From positions 6,339 through 70,338 of the forward strand of contig VZRZ01000462.1 in NCBI GenBank assembly GCA_013398175.1: DNA of 64,000 nucleotides, given 5' to 3'. This DNA comes from Climacteris rufus. Its lineage: Eukaryota > Chordata > Aves > Passeriformes > Climacteridae. The position numbers and the translations under genes are program-made. Numbering within the stretch: position 1 is the stretch's first letter; every line of letters begins with the position of its first letter. The notes under the pieces were generated by a model. The model did not search any database and was not told the DNA's origin. It was given only the letters and a program-made list of their open reading frames with translations. This document shows, piece after piece, positions 13,901-28,900 of the stretch.

Positions 13901-16900
13901 ACTTGTCAAAATTCATTTTAAAAGCCCCCAGCACTACTGATTCCACACTTCCACACTTACTTCAGTTCATAATTGTCTTTGTTTTCCCCTGCATCTTATC
14001 TCTAACCTAAACATTTTCCAATGCAACTTAAGATTATCACCTCTGTTCTTTTCACAGGCAGGTTTTTGTACACCCTTCCTTTCCAAAGCATCTTTTATTA
14101 TATTTGAAAATTCATGCCTTCTTGTTAAGACAGGGAAATTAAATGTTTTCCTTGAGGTTTAGGTCTAAAACTTTTAAACACTTTTCTGGGTCATTTACTG
14201 CATGCACATTTCTGCATTAACTGTAGTTAAGAGACTAGGCCATCTATAGATAGAGAGACTTGACCAGCTGGTCAAAGCAGGGGATTGTCCCGCTCTGCTC
14301 TGCACTGGGGTGGCCTCACCTCAAGTGCTGGGGGCAGTTTTGGGCACTACAACATAAAAAAGACATTAACTAATAGGATCCAAAGGAGGACAATGAGGAT
14401 GGTGAAGGGTCTGAAGGGGAAGCCTAAGGAGAAGAGACTGAGGACACTTGTTCTGTTCAGCCTGGAGAAGAGAGACTGAGGGGAGACCTCATTGTGGTCT
14501 TCAATATCGTCACAAGGGCAAGTAGAGAGGCTAGCACTGATCTCTTTCTCTCTTGTGACCAGTGACAGGACTCAAGGTAATGGCATGAAGCTGAGTCGGG
14601 GAGGTTTAGGTTGGATATCAGGAAAACGTTTTTCACCCAGAGGGTGGTTGGCACTAGAACAGGCTCCTCAGAGAAGAGGTCACAGCACCAACCCTGACAG
14701 AGTTCAAGGAGCATTTGGACAATGCTCTCAGGCACATGGTGTGATTCTTGGGGGTGTCCTGTGCAGGGCCAGGAGTTGGACTTGATGGTCCTGATGCATT
14801 CCTTCCAACTCAGCTTATTTCACGATTCTGTAAATCAGGTCTAGGGTTATACTCAGTTCACTGTGCAGTTCCATGTTATAAAAAACCCCTCAGTTGATCA
14901 GGTGATCCTGTTACACTGAGTTGCTTAAAGAAAAGAAATAACGACTAACAAGGCTAAATATGCTTCAAAAGGAAGTTAGGCAGGTGATGCATGATTTACT
15001 CTTTACCTACTTAACATCCTATAATACATATTAATTGCCTATTTTCCATATTTTTGGCAACTGAAATAGTTGTTTATCATCCTTTTCCAATTTTTTTTTT
15101 AAATGTGCTCCATGGTAAGAATCCTGAACTAACTGAACTTGAAAAACAAATACAACCCCTGAATCATGTGACCTGTTCCTTTCTTAACACAGAACAAATC
15201 AGGATGTTGTTGATTAACCCCCTTCTCAACCAGTAAGGAATTACATTGCATTTGCATGGATATCTTGGCAGAGTTCTGCATGTTACCTTTTGGTATCTTC
15301 TGTTAATGCTCCTCCCCACTGAGCTATAGACAAACTTCCTTGGTTTATCTCCAGCTGTAAGTGCTTTTATTGTTTTCTGAAGCTGCATCTAACAAAGACC
15401 ACAAAGCATTATTCCAACGTCTCAGGTCTGTCCTCTACTCTTCTAACATTCTCATTAGACTAGTTCAACTCTCTCCTTTGCACTTCCTGGAAGTTTTTTC
15501 ATTTCTCTTCACTTTCTTCCTACAGCCTCAACTCAGTTCATTTAGATCTCACTTTTTCTCAGGTTTACTGTTTGTATCTAGTGTTCCCTTTCCCCCTTAT
15601 ACTCAGGAGCTATTATAAAATGGTACAGTTCTTAGCCAGTCACATGACAGGACCTTGGAGGATAAATAGGGATTTTCATCTGTAACAAGCTAAGGACGTG
15701 CCGAGGCCAGGATACGTCCTAATGACCTTTTACAACTAAGATCAGGCAATAAAGAGGAATGTTTTAGTTATTCAGGGAAGCAGGAAGCAAGTAGGAGTTC
15801 ACTATCAGTCCTCAGGATTTAAAGCACCTTGGAGAACTTCAGCTGCTTTTTCCCACCCTGCAGCAGTCTCAAGCAGCGTACACATATGAATTGAGAGCAC
15901 ATGGGGGAATACTACCCAGATCAACAAGACACTTTGAATGGGGGCACCTGAAAACATTAATAGTATTTTCAAAGCTGAGCTGGACAGACTCTTAAGTCTG
16001 GGAAGAGGCAACCTCTGTGCGCTCCAAGGGCTCATTCCAGAGCCCACATTAAAAAAAACCAAACCCAACAACAACCCCTCAACAGCTAAATCCTAATTCT
16101 GTGCAAGAATACACCACTAGAAACAGGCCTCCAGCATTCCCAAACACCCTTTCTGTATGACTCCCAAGTTTTTTTCCAAGGCACCTGCAGAGAATCCTGC
16201 AGAAACAAAGGCAATTCCAAGTATTCAAGCATTCCAGATCTTTCCAAAACCAATGGATACTAATTCTTAAATTCTAAACAAGCAAGAACAGTTTACATGA
16301 AGAAACACTTACTTGGCTACAGTTACTGAGGAAGTCGGTAGCCAGCTCAGGTCTCATGAGTCAGAGCTGACTGCATTGCCACAAAACCCTTCCTGCTATA
16401 CAGCTGTCAAGCCTCATAAAACCACCTTCAGAGTAGTATCTGCTCGAAAAATACTGGTTCAGATGCTTAAGGAAAATCACACAGGAAAGATTAAGTGTTT
16501 CTATATACTTTATAACCTTCAAGAGTACTCCACAGGAGACAAAAAACAAAACCAAACCTTGAATGAAGAAAATTTTGCTTGCTCTCTCACTACTCCGAAG
16601 GGTGTTAATGGCATTTTGTCTTTTCCCTACAGAGGAAAGCCAGAGTGGTTTATAGCAGATACAACTCAAGTCTGCATACTACAATTATTAACATGGGCTT
16701 CTGCCACTATTCTCATTGCAGAACTAAAACATATCTAAGCTGAAATTATTTTTAAATTTTGAAGGCTTTTCTTATTAAGAAAATCCTGAGTTGGGAACTA
16801 GGACACAAGACAAGCAAGAGGCCTACAGAAAATGAGGAGTACAGTTCTTGAGTTCTCAGATGTGAATGTCACTAGCATAAATTCCACAGAGGCTGTCACC

Positions 16901-19900
16901 TAGCCTAAGCTAAAACATGAAACCTGATGTTCCCCCTCTGCTTCATTAAGTGCAACTCAAAGCAAGTTAACAGAATTCCACATTCTTTTTTCCAAATAGG
17001 TTTGAGTATGGTGCCAATCAAAAGTTACTTATCTGAAAATTGAGAAAACAAATTCAAGTTTTGGTAACCAAACTTCAGGTTTTTTCTTGCAAAAAGGATC
17101 TACGCAAATATGCCATGTATCAGAATACTTAAAGCTATTAAAAATGCTAATACTCAGATAAGGCTTTTTTTTTTTTTTGTAAAACCTAAGGAAAATTGAT
17201 TTAAGTGTTTTGCATATATTTCATTGATGCAAATGCTGTAACTCATGCCTGCAGATTCATTTTATTTGCCTGTAGCATGTGTATTGGGACAAACCACACC
17301 CCAGTCACTTCTTTTCCGTTTAGAACACAAGTTGGTGCATTCTGCCCTTTGCCTCATCTGCTGAGGAAGTACCAAAACACCACTTTGATATTCTGATGTC
17401 TATCTGCACACATCTTCATGTTAATAGGCCTGTAAATCTTTTAAAAAAAGTAGACTTCACCAGCTGGAACTTAAATACCTTTTATAAAAGTAGACATGGA
17501 AAGTTATACCCTGGAAAATGAGATGCAATTCAGACTATGACTAACATAACCAACGTTTTCAAGAGAGCTGAACACACAATTTGTCCCATGTGAACATTGT
17601 CACTGTCCTACAATGCAAGGTACAATTTAGCTACTGATTAGTTTTTCCACCATTCCCACGGAATTCAGGAAAAAATGTCCCTTCCTTCAACTTCCTGCAA
17701 TCCTCCAGTTACAAAGTACCTGAACAAACTACCACTTCCTCCACAACAAAAAAAAGTTCAGGGCAGTTACCACACATCTACAGATTTGCTTATTTGTTCT
17801 CACAGATCATTCAACAGGTTCTGGACATGGGTGTATTCACTGAAATGCTAAGAACACCTCTATCCTATTAAGCTTTCAACAGGAAATCCAAGAGATCATT
17901 CCAGAATAATATGGATAGGACAAGAAAGGACAGAGGGGCACAAGCAATGATCAGAATACAGTAAAGTTCATCTATAACATGGTATTACTTTTGAAAAAGA
18001 CAGAAGTTCAAAACAGGCCTGTATTCATGCATAAGCAAGGGAACCTTCTCACAACAGGAGGCAGCAAACTGGACAAAGGGAGAGATGTGCATGTGATAAT
18101 TTAGGATGTGACAGACAAAAACAGACGGCATAACCTATGATGAGCTAAAGAAATACGATTCTGAGCACCTTACAAGTTAGTTTACCTGACAGAATAGAAA
18201 AAGAGGAAGCAATACAATGTAAGAGGTAACAACATTAAATAAAGAAAAGGAAAATCTCTTCAATCCATGATTCTCAGTAAGCAGCATGTATCAAAGTAAG
18301 AAAAGCATTGTTGTTACTGAGAATTGAGGCTAACACCAAAGAGCATACTTTGACTGTGAGAATAAAGGAAAAAAAGAAGCTATCTTATACCAGGAAAAAA
18401 AAGTTGTATGAACACATCCTACATGTACCCACACTGAGGTGCTAACGAAACTCCAAAGATAAGAAGTTTAGTTTAAGATCTGTGCTATATGACTGAAGGA
18501 ATTACTTTCAAAAGCACAATGAAAACTGTATTTCAGCTCCCATGCAAAACCAGTTTGGAATTAGCAAAACCTGTGAATAGTTAACCAGAAAAAAAGCAAA
18601 TGAAAAATCTTAGCCAAGTTTCAAAAAGTGAACATCTTAAAATAATTTTTTGAAAGCATTTAATTCATGACAGATCCAAACTGTCCCTTGCTTCCAAAAT
18701 GCAAAATGGCTGAAAATATGCTAACTTATGAAAAAAAAATTAACAGAAAGATAGTGAAATGAAGTACCACTGAGATGATTTTGAAGTTGCATTCTAGATA
18801 GTGAATAGTACTTAAAATCATCACAGGAAAAATTCTATCAGCTGAATCATAATATCTGTTTTACCAAATAATATTATGCTTGGTTAGGATTTTACCAGAC
18901 AAGACCAGTTAGCAAAACACTGTCTTTCATGCCCTTTTAAATAGTGAAGTATTTTTCGAGTGAGTGTACTTCTTTCCAGAGTCACTGAAAAGCTCATGGG
19001 TCACGATAAGGACAGGGAGATCATTTACCTACTGCCAGAAGGGTCAAACAAATTAACTTGGAGAAAACTGACTTAATTTATTGCCAGTTAGAGTTGGCTA
19101 GTGAGAAACAAGACAAAACTAACATGGGCACAGGGAGATGGGGAATGAGGGCTATGGTCACTTGGTAATTAAATCTAACTCTGCCACTCCTTCCTCATGC
19201 TCTTCACCTGCTCCAGCAAGGATCTTCTCCATCACTGCAATTTTTCAGGGTAAACTTCTATCCTAGACTGAAGTTTCAGGATGAAATAACTTGAAGAAAG
19301 CATTCTACTTCACTGCTTATAATGCATTTATTAAAAACGTACTGAAGTCCCAAAGGACATTGCAAGTTCGAATCCCGTATATTTGTAATATTTGCCCACC
19401 CTGCAGCCCCAAGAAAAACCAGGAACATCCATAAACCTGGGAATTAGGGTCTACCAAGAGTCACAACACAAAATTCTGGTTTCCCTTTCTGAGTTCTAAA
19501 ATCCAGTCAAAACCTAATAGAAACACTGGACTCCAATGTCTTGCCTTTCCTTGTTGTTATTCTTCAGCAATAAGAACTTACTTTTTAGTTATAATGGCTG
19601 GCTATATTTTTTTAACATTTATTTGTACTGTATTTTAAATTTTATTTATTACAGAATTGGGAAACCTTATTGCAAACAAGCAAGTAAACCAGACAGCTCT
19701 TGTCAGAGACTGAAATAGTTCATGCCTTCAACATTTTTATGAAGTTTTGCCCATTATAGCAAAAAAACTGTCTAAAGAATCTACAACCACCGAAGCACAC
19801 CTCTCCCTGGAGATGCCTGACTGGAATTTAGGATTGTGAGTTAAGACATCTAGATTAGATAAAGGGAGCGCTATTGTTCAATCATCTCAGGTCTGAGAAG

Positions 19901-22900
19901 AAGTAAACAAGACTATGCATCCACAAGAAAGCCAAACCCAGCAGCTGTGCTGATCATCCCTGGCTGGGTTCGGGGTGGGGGAGGCCACAGCCTACAGATT
20001 CATTTGCTGAGAGTAGATTTGCAGATTTTACCCCCAGCTGAGGGGGGGAAGGAGGTTTCGGGTGTGTGTGGAGTACCTGTCGTCAGTGGCAATAAACACC
20101 CATCCTCCCTTACACAATCTGACTCGACTTTGGAACCCCCAAACCCAAGAGGGCCACATCCATGGGACATTCACGTGAGAGGCAGCTGAGGAGGTGTCAT
20201 AATCCATCAAATACCCCCCGAAGTGCCCCCAGACTCATTCCTGAAGCCTTGCACCACAGGACTGCAGGTGATCCAGAGTCTGTTGCAAGACACAATGGCA
20301 AACTTACCCCCCACCGGGGGAGGTGCCTGGATTTTCCTAGCTGGCCTGAACGTGTATTAATCCATTGGATTCTATGTTTCTTGAGGGACCCTCATCACCA
20401 AGACCAGCTGGAGAGGATCAACAGAATCGTTTGGACCCACGGCATGGTGATATTTTCTTTCACCTGCCTCTGTCACTCTCCTTCTGTTCCTCCACCTCTT
20501 TTCCTATTGCTTTCTCTTCCTTTTTCTCTCTCTCATATTTACTACCAAATAAAATCCATACTATTGACACTGGCATATGGTCTCATTTGCACCTTAAATC
20601 GGGCAGAGGAATTTCTAAATAATTTTAATAACCAGACCTTACAGCTCTATACCTACTGAAAGAGTGATAAATCTTTAGGGTCAAAATATGGTATATCTAA
20701 ATCCGTGTTCATTACCACATTAGAAAGAAAACTTTATCATAATGGCATATTTACATATGTAGAAAAAAACTTTTCAAGAAAACGGGCTTAAAAATATAAA
20801 AGCCATTAAATGTTTTTACATTCTTTGCTACTACCCAAATATTCCACTCCAGGTCTTTAATCAGGATATTTTCTTTTTAAAATACTTTTCAACACTTATT
20901 TTTCTTTTAAATAATAGTCTTATCTTTCCAAAACCTAGCTAAAGTAGAGGCCAGTGAAAGCAGAAGCATGGCAAGCAGAATTTAGTTTGTTAGCATGGCA
21001 TGCAAATTTAAAATTAACTTGGTTTAATCCATTGCAAAGAAGCTCTCAAGGCAGAATTGTCCTTTTATGTTTGGATCAAGTATATATTGTATTCTAGTTT
21101 AGCACTGAAGCCATATTTAAAATTTGAAACCTATAGACCTCAAGCATAAATCTGGTCAATCTGATTTTCTGCACATCTGCCGAAGAGATTGAGATGAAGA
21201 AGTGATCATACAAAAACAGTTTTCAGATGTTTTTTGAGGAATTATCTATCTTAGAGGACAGTATCTTACAATACATGATTTTCTAAAATTAGTATTTTAT
21301 GAAATTATTTCCCTGTTAATAAAGTGGAATTAGTATATAGTATCAAGTCATGGTGTATTGGTTTATATGTAAACTTATCTCTGATACTGCTGTTTTCAAT
21401 TACCTACTGAAAAAACAATTACTTGTAATAGCAAGACCTAGAGTGTAACAAACATGCTAAACTTTAGTCAAAGACACAGAATGCCACTGTTTTACTGGAA
21501 TAAAGAAGGCAAGACTAACATAGTTGTAAACCAGCATGTGCATGCAGCCATCACCTTAAGTGATCTTCTAGTGACTATGGATACATGTAAGAACTCCATG
21601 GATTAGCTTTAGATACACACTGAGAAAAATCAGGGTATAACTAATGAGCCTGTTCTGTTTGAACAGTCTGAAGGACTTGAAACTTGATCTAACTCACAAA
21701 ACTTGCCTTTAGAGCTAATTATCAGTTAATGACTCCAGGATAAGGAATACTGAAAATGGAAGCATACTTGTTATGGCTTTAGTGAGAACAAAGTCAAGGA
21801 ACTGAGTCCGCTGCAGAAAAATTCATATGATACTTCTCAGGTTTCCACTTGGAGCAAAATATTTGCACTATCCACCAACAGCATGCATCAAACATGGAAA
21901 AAAACCCCAAAAGAAATATACTATAGAAAAACACCAGGCTAGAATTGATTAGAAACCACCAAGTTAAACTCCTTAGGAATCCCATCATATAGAGCAAGGA
22001 GCTGGAGTTACTAATCAGGAATGAAGCCAAGCAACTTTGTATCAACTTTAGAGAATGCAGAAACACTGTCTGAGCCACTTTTTAAGAAGTTTATTTTTAT
22101 TGGACAGTCACATATAGGAGCAGGAATCACACATGCACTGCTGCACTCTTAAAATATCTATTTTTGTATCGATTAGCTTTGTTGTATCTCACACGATGTA
22201 CTGTAGTGTGGCACAGAAGACCCAAAATTCTCACCTACACCAGTGACAACAGAACAATACAGATTTCACAAGAAAACCATGAGCAAGTATCCAGAGAAGG
22301 TACTCTACACTAGAAGAAGAGCTGTGTTTCACAGCACTACATTGAGCTGATGGATGGAGTAGAGCATTCTGGACTTAAATCCATAATCATTGGAATGGAA
22401 ATTCCCATTCCAGGAAAGCAGTGGCATTGCAGCTAGAACAGAGGCCTGCTGTACCTGCAAAAGCAGCACACTAAGACTTAAGATTAGCTTGGTTTGAATT
22501 CAAACATAAGCAACTTAACACAGTACAACTATATAAGCATTTCTATAAATGCAGTATTAACACTATTAACAACAAGAGTTATGCTAACTACTGCAAGACC
22601 CAGTCCTGATCTGTAAGGCTCATTATCAACTTTTTACAAAAACTGGCTCTGTGAACTAGACCTTGGTACCAGGTGTCTCTTGTTATGATATAAGATTTAA
22701 GCATGAGATATCAAAGACCTCGAAACTATGGACACAGATGAAAAGCAGAGGCCCCACAACCATAAACAATTCCTTAATGGTCAAATACTGGTCAGTGAAA
22801 ACATGGAACCTCCACAGCAGGGAAGGTTGTTTTTGCTCTTGCTAGCAGCAGCTACTCAAAAGAAAAAGCCCAAACAGCTGAGCAATAGGGCAAAGAAGCA

Positions 22901-25900
22901 ACAAGGCCACAGCCTGGTAAACTAACACCTCTCTGGTATCACACCACATGCAGTCCAGGGTCAGGTGCCTCAAACATTTTTTAAAAGATGGTTACAAAAG
23001 ATCCTAATTTAGGCCTGTGTGTGTGTTTTGGCAAAAGATGCCTATTTCAATTCCACACCTGTCCTGTCATGCACCTCCTCCTCTCCCTCACTGAAGAGCT
23101 CTTCAATTAGGTTACCTTCACTTCAGCAACCAGAACCATCAAGAACAAAGATATCGGGCTAGCAACATGGTACTGGCTACACAGTACACTGCATAGTTAG
23201 CATGTAAGTCAGATACAAGAGTGACTGACTGCTTGGAATACATAACGATAATGGTTAGTGTGTAAGAACTAATGTATAGCAATAATTAACAAAGTGTAAG
23301 AACTAATTAAAAGCACAAGGCAGGTTGCTAGTCAGCCTAAAAGCTTCCATTCTAAAGTTTAAAATTAATCTGAATTGTCAGTCTAAACTCTCACGGCTAC
23401 CTCTAATTGTTTATATATATATGCATTTGTGTACACATACCTATACTGCACACATAATTAGTTTTGAAAAAGCTGAAAAAATAGTTTAAGAAACAAGCGC
23501 AATGCTTGGCCTTATAAGGCAGAAACTTAAAAAGCTTTAGGAATATATTAGACACCAGTTACCATACAACCTCAGTTAAGTATGGAGACCCGGAGTATTA
23601 AATTCTGTTCCAACTGGCCTTCTTAACTGAGAAGTGGTGGACTTCAAACGAGAGGAAAGACACATCAAACAGATTTAAGAAGTGGCTAAGTTAGCCAGAC
23701 TATTTGATCAATTTCACACTGATCAGAATACACCAGGAACAAAGGACAGTAGCAACTAAAGTATATGCCTAAAGGAAGAGGCAAGAAGATGAACTGGGAG
23801 AAGAAAACAACACTCAAGCAGTCATCTATGACAAACTATTCTGAATGTATTAACAGAAAGACTGGTTAAGCTAGCGACTTCAGAAAGCAACTAAAGAAGA
23901 GACAGCCAACTGCAGCTGGATATTAGTGGACAAAAAGTATTCTGACCTTTTAACTTAATATTCTATGAATGGATATCCAAAAACAAGGTCTAATATTGTA
24001 CAAATCCTCAACAGAGCTGTTGGAAACATCATTAATGGCTATCACAAGACACATCAGATAATCAACAGAAAGTTGAGTAGGAGGACTGTAGAGCAACACT
24101 CCAGCCCTGGAGGGGGTGACGTATGAACCTACCGTATCCATGAACAAGAAATCAACTATAAATCAATCTTATGAAAATGCACAGAAATTCAGATTCAGGA
24201 TTCAGATTCAGCAAGAATAAGATTGCAAATACCACAGAAAAAATTGCTGAGTTATAAAATCATGGCTTTAATACATAATGCAAACACTGAAATTATGTAA
24301 GACTTGGTATACATCTGTGAGAAATGCTCCACAGCATCAAACTGTTCCAACATAAACCACAGGCAGGAATTATGACCCTAAAGTGGATTTCAAATAATGA
24401 ACAGTGTTAGACTTTAATCATCTTAATAAAAAAGTCACGTGGGGGAATAATATTCTCACTGATAATAAGACAACAGGAGTACTGCTGGATTACAGCCCTA
24501 ATTTCAAGTGTGTGGTAACACATGGTTATATTCAAGTACTAAAGACTAATTCTTCAGCAATATTAAGTAAAGCCAAAATCTTTGGTTAATGCACATTACG
24601 TCTCAATCATTATGGAATTTTCATCATAGAACAAAGAACAGCCTCACCAAGCTGATCTGGATGTGTATTTTTCCATTTCTGACTTAATTTCTTCAGTACA
24701 CACTACAGAAGAAATCATCCATTTCTCCACCACACCAAGTAATTGCTTTTTGCTTGACATGGATATTAGCACTTTATATAACTTTGATCTATACACACAT
24801 TTTCACTTCACATCAATCCATCAATGGCTGGTTCAGATAACCCAAGAGGCATACACAAATTTGTACAGAGGATGTGAATGCTAAAAAACTAGTTGTCCAG
24901 GAGAATCCCGTATTTCAAGCAATTTCTGCATGCTGCACCACCAGTGCACCAGTCCAGTGTCAGTAACTCCAGGCATTTACTCCCTTTCTCTTCCTCACTC
25001 TCCTGTTGCTCTTTGGTATATTCCTCTCAAGAACAGAATCACCTCAGGCCTTTTGCATATGAGTAAGTATTCCTAACCATATTTGCCTCTATTTAGAATA
25101 TCCATTTCCCATTTAGCAAAAATCGCCCACCAGTCTGGATTTAGCTACTTGAATGAGACACACACCAAAGCCTAACAGTACTAATTGCCACATGTCCTAA
25201 ATAAACCCCGAGCTAGTTAAGGCTTGTATTAGATGTCTTAGTTTACTCAGGTCATCTTTTCAGTAGCAACTAAGGCTGAGGAGGCACTTTATCAAATTAC
25301 AGAAAATTAATTATTCAATTAAGTGCTCATCATGTCATACTAAAACAGATTGTTTTCCGACCTCAGACAGTTGGAAACAATATTTTCCAAACCAGTTAAC
25401 AAGTACTACAAATTTACTGGTTAGTGTTTCTACTAACAGGGCATGGACTTGTAGCTTAGGTTTTTTAATAAAAGCTTTCACCAACTAAAACCTATCAATT
25501 CCTGTTCAACTTCACTAGCAACAAACTGAATAAAAAAAATGCAATTACAGCTTTCTTTCATCATAAGCAGGTATGTTAGTAAAACCAAATTTTGAAGCAG
25601 TAGCTAGAAAAAGAAAATCCAAACTTTATCCACATAGGTCTTTGAAATGGGTCCACTTCTATACCACTTCTCTACACTACTACACCGAGTCCAAAATGCT
25701 GTCAGATTTCACATTGTATGAAACGTAAAACAAACACATCACTATACTGTTAATGTCAAGGTGAATTTTCGAAAGTCTATTTTGCAAGATATGATTCTTC
25801 ATGCCACTAAGAATATTTCTCTAGCACCAACATCTCCTTCAATTAAAAATACACATCTTTATTCTAAATCTTAGAGACTTGTAGGGTTTGAAGTTTCTGG

Positions 25901-28900
25901 GAAAAAAACTCTCATAGGAAAGTCATGAATGTGTTTTAATTGATGAACTCATGAAGCATTTTCTGGTAATTTGCCTATCTATTTTTAAAAATGTCAATCT
26001 GTACTTCCTCTCTCAAGTACCAATTATTAACGGTGGTTAGTATCATACTATAAATAAAACAGAAATACTACTGGAGTGAGGAAAGGCACTGATCAACTAA
26101 CAGTATCTTCAAAAAGTGGAGTAAGTTTTTCATTTTTAGTGCCTGATTACTGGAAACAATCATGTCACTCTCTCTTAGACTATATAAAAGGAAATGAGAA
26201 ATTTAAAATTGAAAACTGCCAGTTTAGCTTTTTCATGTACAGTGTTCTTCTTCTTTTTGTAAACTTAAACTAACACATTTATGTCTGCCCTAATTTATAA
26301 AATGAATATTTAAAAAGTTCTTTACAACAACAATTTATTACTACCTAGGGGGGGAAAAAGCTAAGACAATTCACTAAACTGTCCCTTAGACAGACTTCCA
26401 TTTTCTATCTTCTTGCTTGTCCTGAGCTTCAGATATTCACAGTAGATACACAAACTCCACACCTTTTAGAAGTTCATTCTGAAGATAAATGGCTTGCTTG
26501 CAATTTGATTTTAATATAATACATCATTACTGCCTTCACTAAGCAACTGTGCTTTCCAATTGCTATTTCTGGAAGAAAAAAAAACCCCAACGAACTAGTT
26601 TACTTGAAAGTATCTCCACTGTGCAAACTGAATTTATTGCTCCTGGTTCAGGCTTTTCCACAGAGCTATCTAATCGTCTCTTCACCACACAATACAAACA
26701 AAATATTCTAAAAAAACCCAAACTAATAACCAATAGCAAGTTTACACCAAGATTCTGATATGCATACATATCACTGCAGTATAACCAAATCCAAGGAAAA
26801 CCATTGCATCACAGTTATTGCATCTTGTTTAAGCAATCAAACCAAGAAGTTTTTCAACATCAGTAAATATACATAGGAAGGAAGATGAACACCAACCACT
26901 GGATTAAAGCAACCTGACAAATATACACTCCATCAGCAGAAAAGCTTAAGTTTTAAGTTGGAACATAAGCTTTTGGAACGCTTCCTGTGTATGCAGTCAC
27001 CACCTCTACTGACAAAAAATACGAAGTTCACACATAGCTGAGTTTAAGCATTCTCAAAATCTTAGCAAGCATGAATTTCTCTAAATGGTTTTGAAGCCCC
27101 TCTTTATAGAATCATGCAGAAGATCTATCCTGATCAGGCAAATCCTTTCTGAAGAAAACCCATCAGATGTTCATCAGATGAACACTTTGTTGTTAATTTT
27201 ATAAAGAGGTTTCAGAACCTATTAACATAAATTACTACCATGATTAAATTAGTTCTGGCCTTCCTCTCAGACTGCCTGCAGTGGGGGCACAGCATACCAT
27301 GTTATTCTTGACTTAACACGCTGTGACTGCATGAACTAGTGCAAGTTACTGTGTACAACAGTGGTGATGGCACTATAAGAACAGATGCAGTAATCAAGAC
27401 AAAGACAGTACAAGCTTACTGACCAGTTTGCCTGAAAGTTGGACTCCCAACTCTACACAAAATTTTATTTTTGTTCTTTTAATAGCAGACCCTAGACCTT
27501 GCAACTCCAAAACCAAGTCCCAGGGGTCCACACCTACAGGAGTGCCATGATATGCATTCTTAATGATGTACACAGAATTCCCCACCAGAAGTTTTACTTT
27601 AGGAATTAAAGATTTATGAAGCTTTAGAATAAAGAAAGGTATCTTTAATAAACACCAACTGGCACTGACAACAACCAACAACAGTAAATCTGCCCAGGCT
27701 AGATTAATATAACAAAGCTTAAGTTTGTCCATGTATGAATGTTTTATAATATCTGTAATTTCTTCTCATCCATTGACCACACAGCAGAACTTTTATCTTG
27801 AGTTTCAGCCTTCAGCCTGTTATAAACCAATTAAATACTTTGGGATGTTTTTTCTTATCTGGATAAAAGCAACTCAGCATCATATACTGACTTTCATCAT
27901 CTTTCCCCAAACTTCATTCATATGGCTAGTTCATTACTTGATGGAGCAACAGGGAGTATACAATAAATATTCATCCTTTGGTCCTCTATTTCAGAAAAAT
28001 CAGCTCTTTTCAGTCCCAGCAGTTAATTCAGCAAGTAGTCCAACCAGATCCCATATTTTTCATTCAATTAAAGACTACTGTCACAAGGCCATACTTGTTC
28101 TAGAGGGATGACAATATAATTCTTCACTTGAAACACAAAAAAGCTATGCTAATAAGTTAGCTCATCTTCTTTCATTAAATAAAGGGGAGAGATGAGCATC
28201 TTATAAAATATCCCTGTAAAATTATCTATCAATCCTGACCCCATGCAATACACACGATAAAACAAGAGCAGAAGCAACTGTGGGTTTCTGAATACAAGAT
28301 TCAAGTCTCAATTAATACTATGACTTATAATTAGACTCATCTTCATTGCTGAAAATAAGACTACTCAGTGACAGCAGCTTCCCAAATCTATGCTTATACA
28401 AATGTGGACATTCTACTAGTGAAATTAATTACACACAGAAAATCATTACATTCCCCATTGGATTCAAACAGACATACCTAATCTGAGTGCCTAAAAGAAA
28501 GCTTCATGAAAATCCAACTACCCTTTCCTACAAGGGAACGTTTTCAGTCATCTACACCATCTCATACTACTCACGTCCTGAATCACACTGAAGGAACTCC
28601 CACTGAAATACAATAGGTTAAGATAGAAGAAATTATGCCTGACTCTGGATCAGCAAAATCAAGAGAAAGTGAACTTACAGTATAGTGAAAGATGGTTAAA
28701 AAATATTAAAGATTAAGATCTCAACTACATCAAATTAGTGCAACTGCATGTTAAGCTAGTAAGAAAGCTGACTTTCCCCTGTTACCAACTTTATCACAGA
28801 TAATACAGTAAATAGTAAGGTCCACTGACAGCAAAGATAGTTTTCACTTATTCTCATTTTAACACTTATTTTATCAGCTATGAGTGTTCTCCTATGCATT

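Noticed and set aside
16313..16738. 141-codon open frame on the plus strand in CERT1 intron 2
   Set aside because: No recognisable domain. With this base composition about one open frame of this length is expected by chance in 64 kb of six-frame sequence.
19365..19375. AGTTCGAATCC, a perfect tRNA T-loop/B-box-like string
   Set aside because: The upstream sequence contains no D-loop box or foldable acceptor and anticodon stems at the right distance, so it is not a tRNA or recognisable tRNA-derived SINE.
27725..28111. 128-codon open frame on the plus strand
   Set aside because: No similarity to a known protein, AT-rich composition, and length expected by chance.
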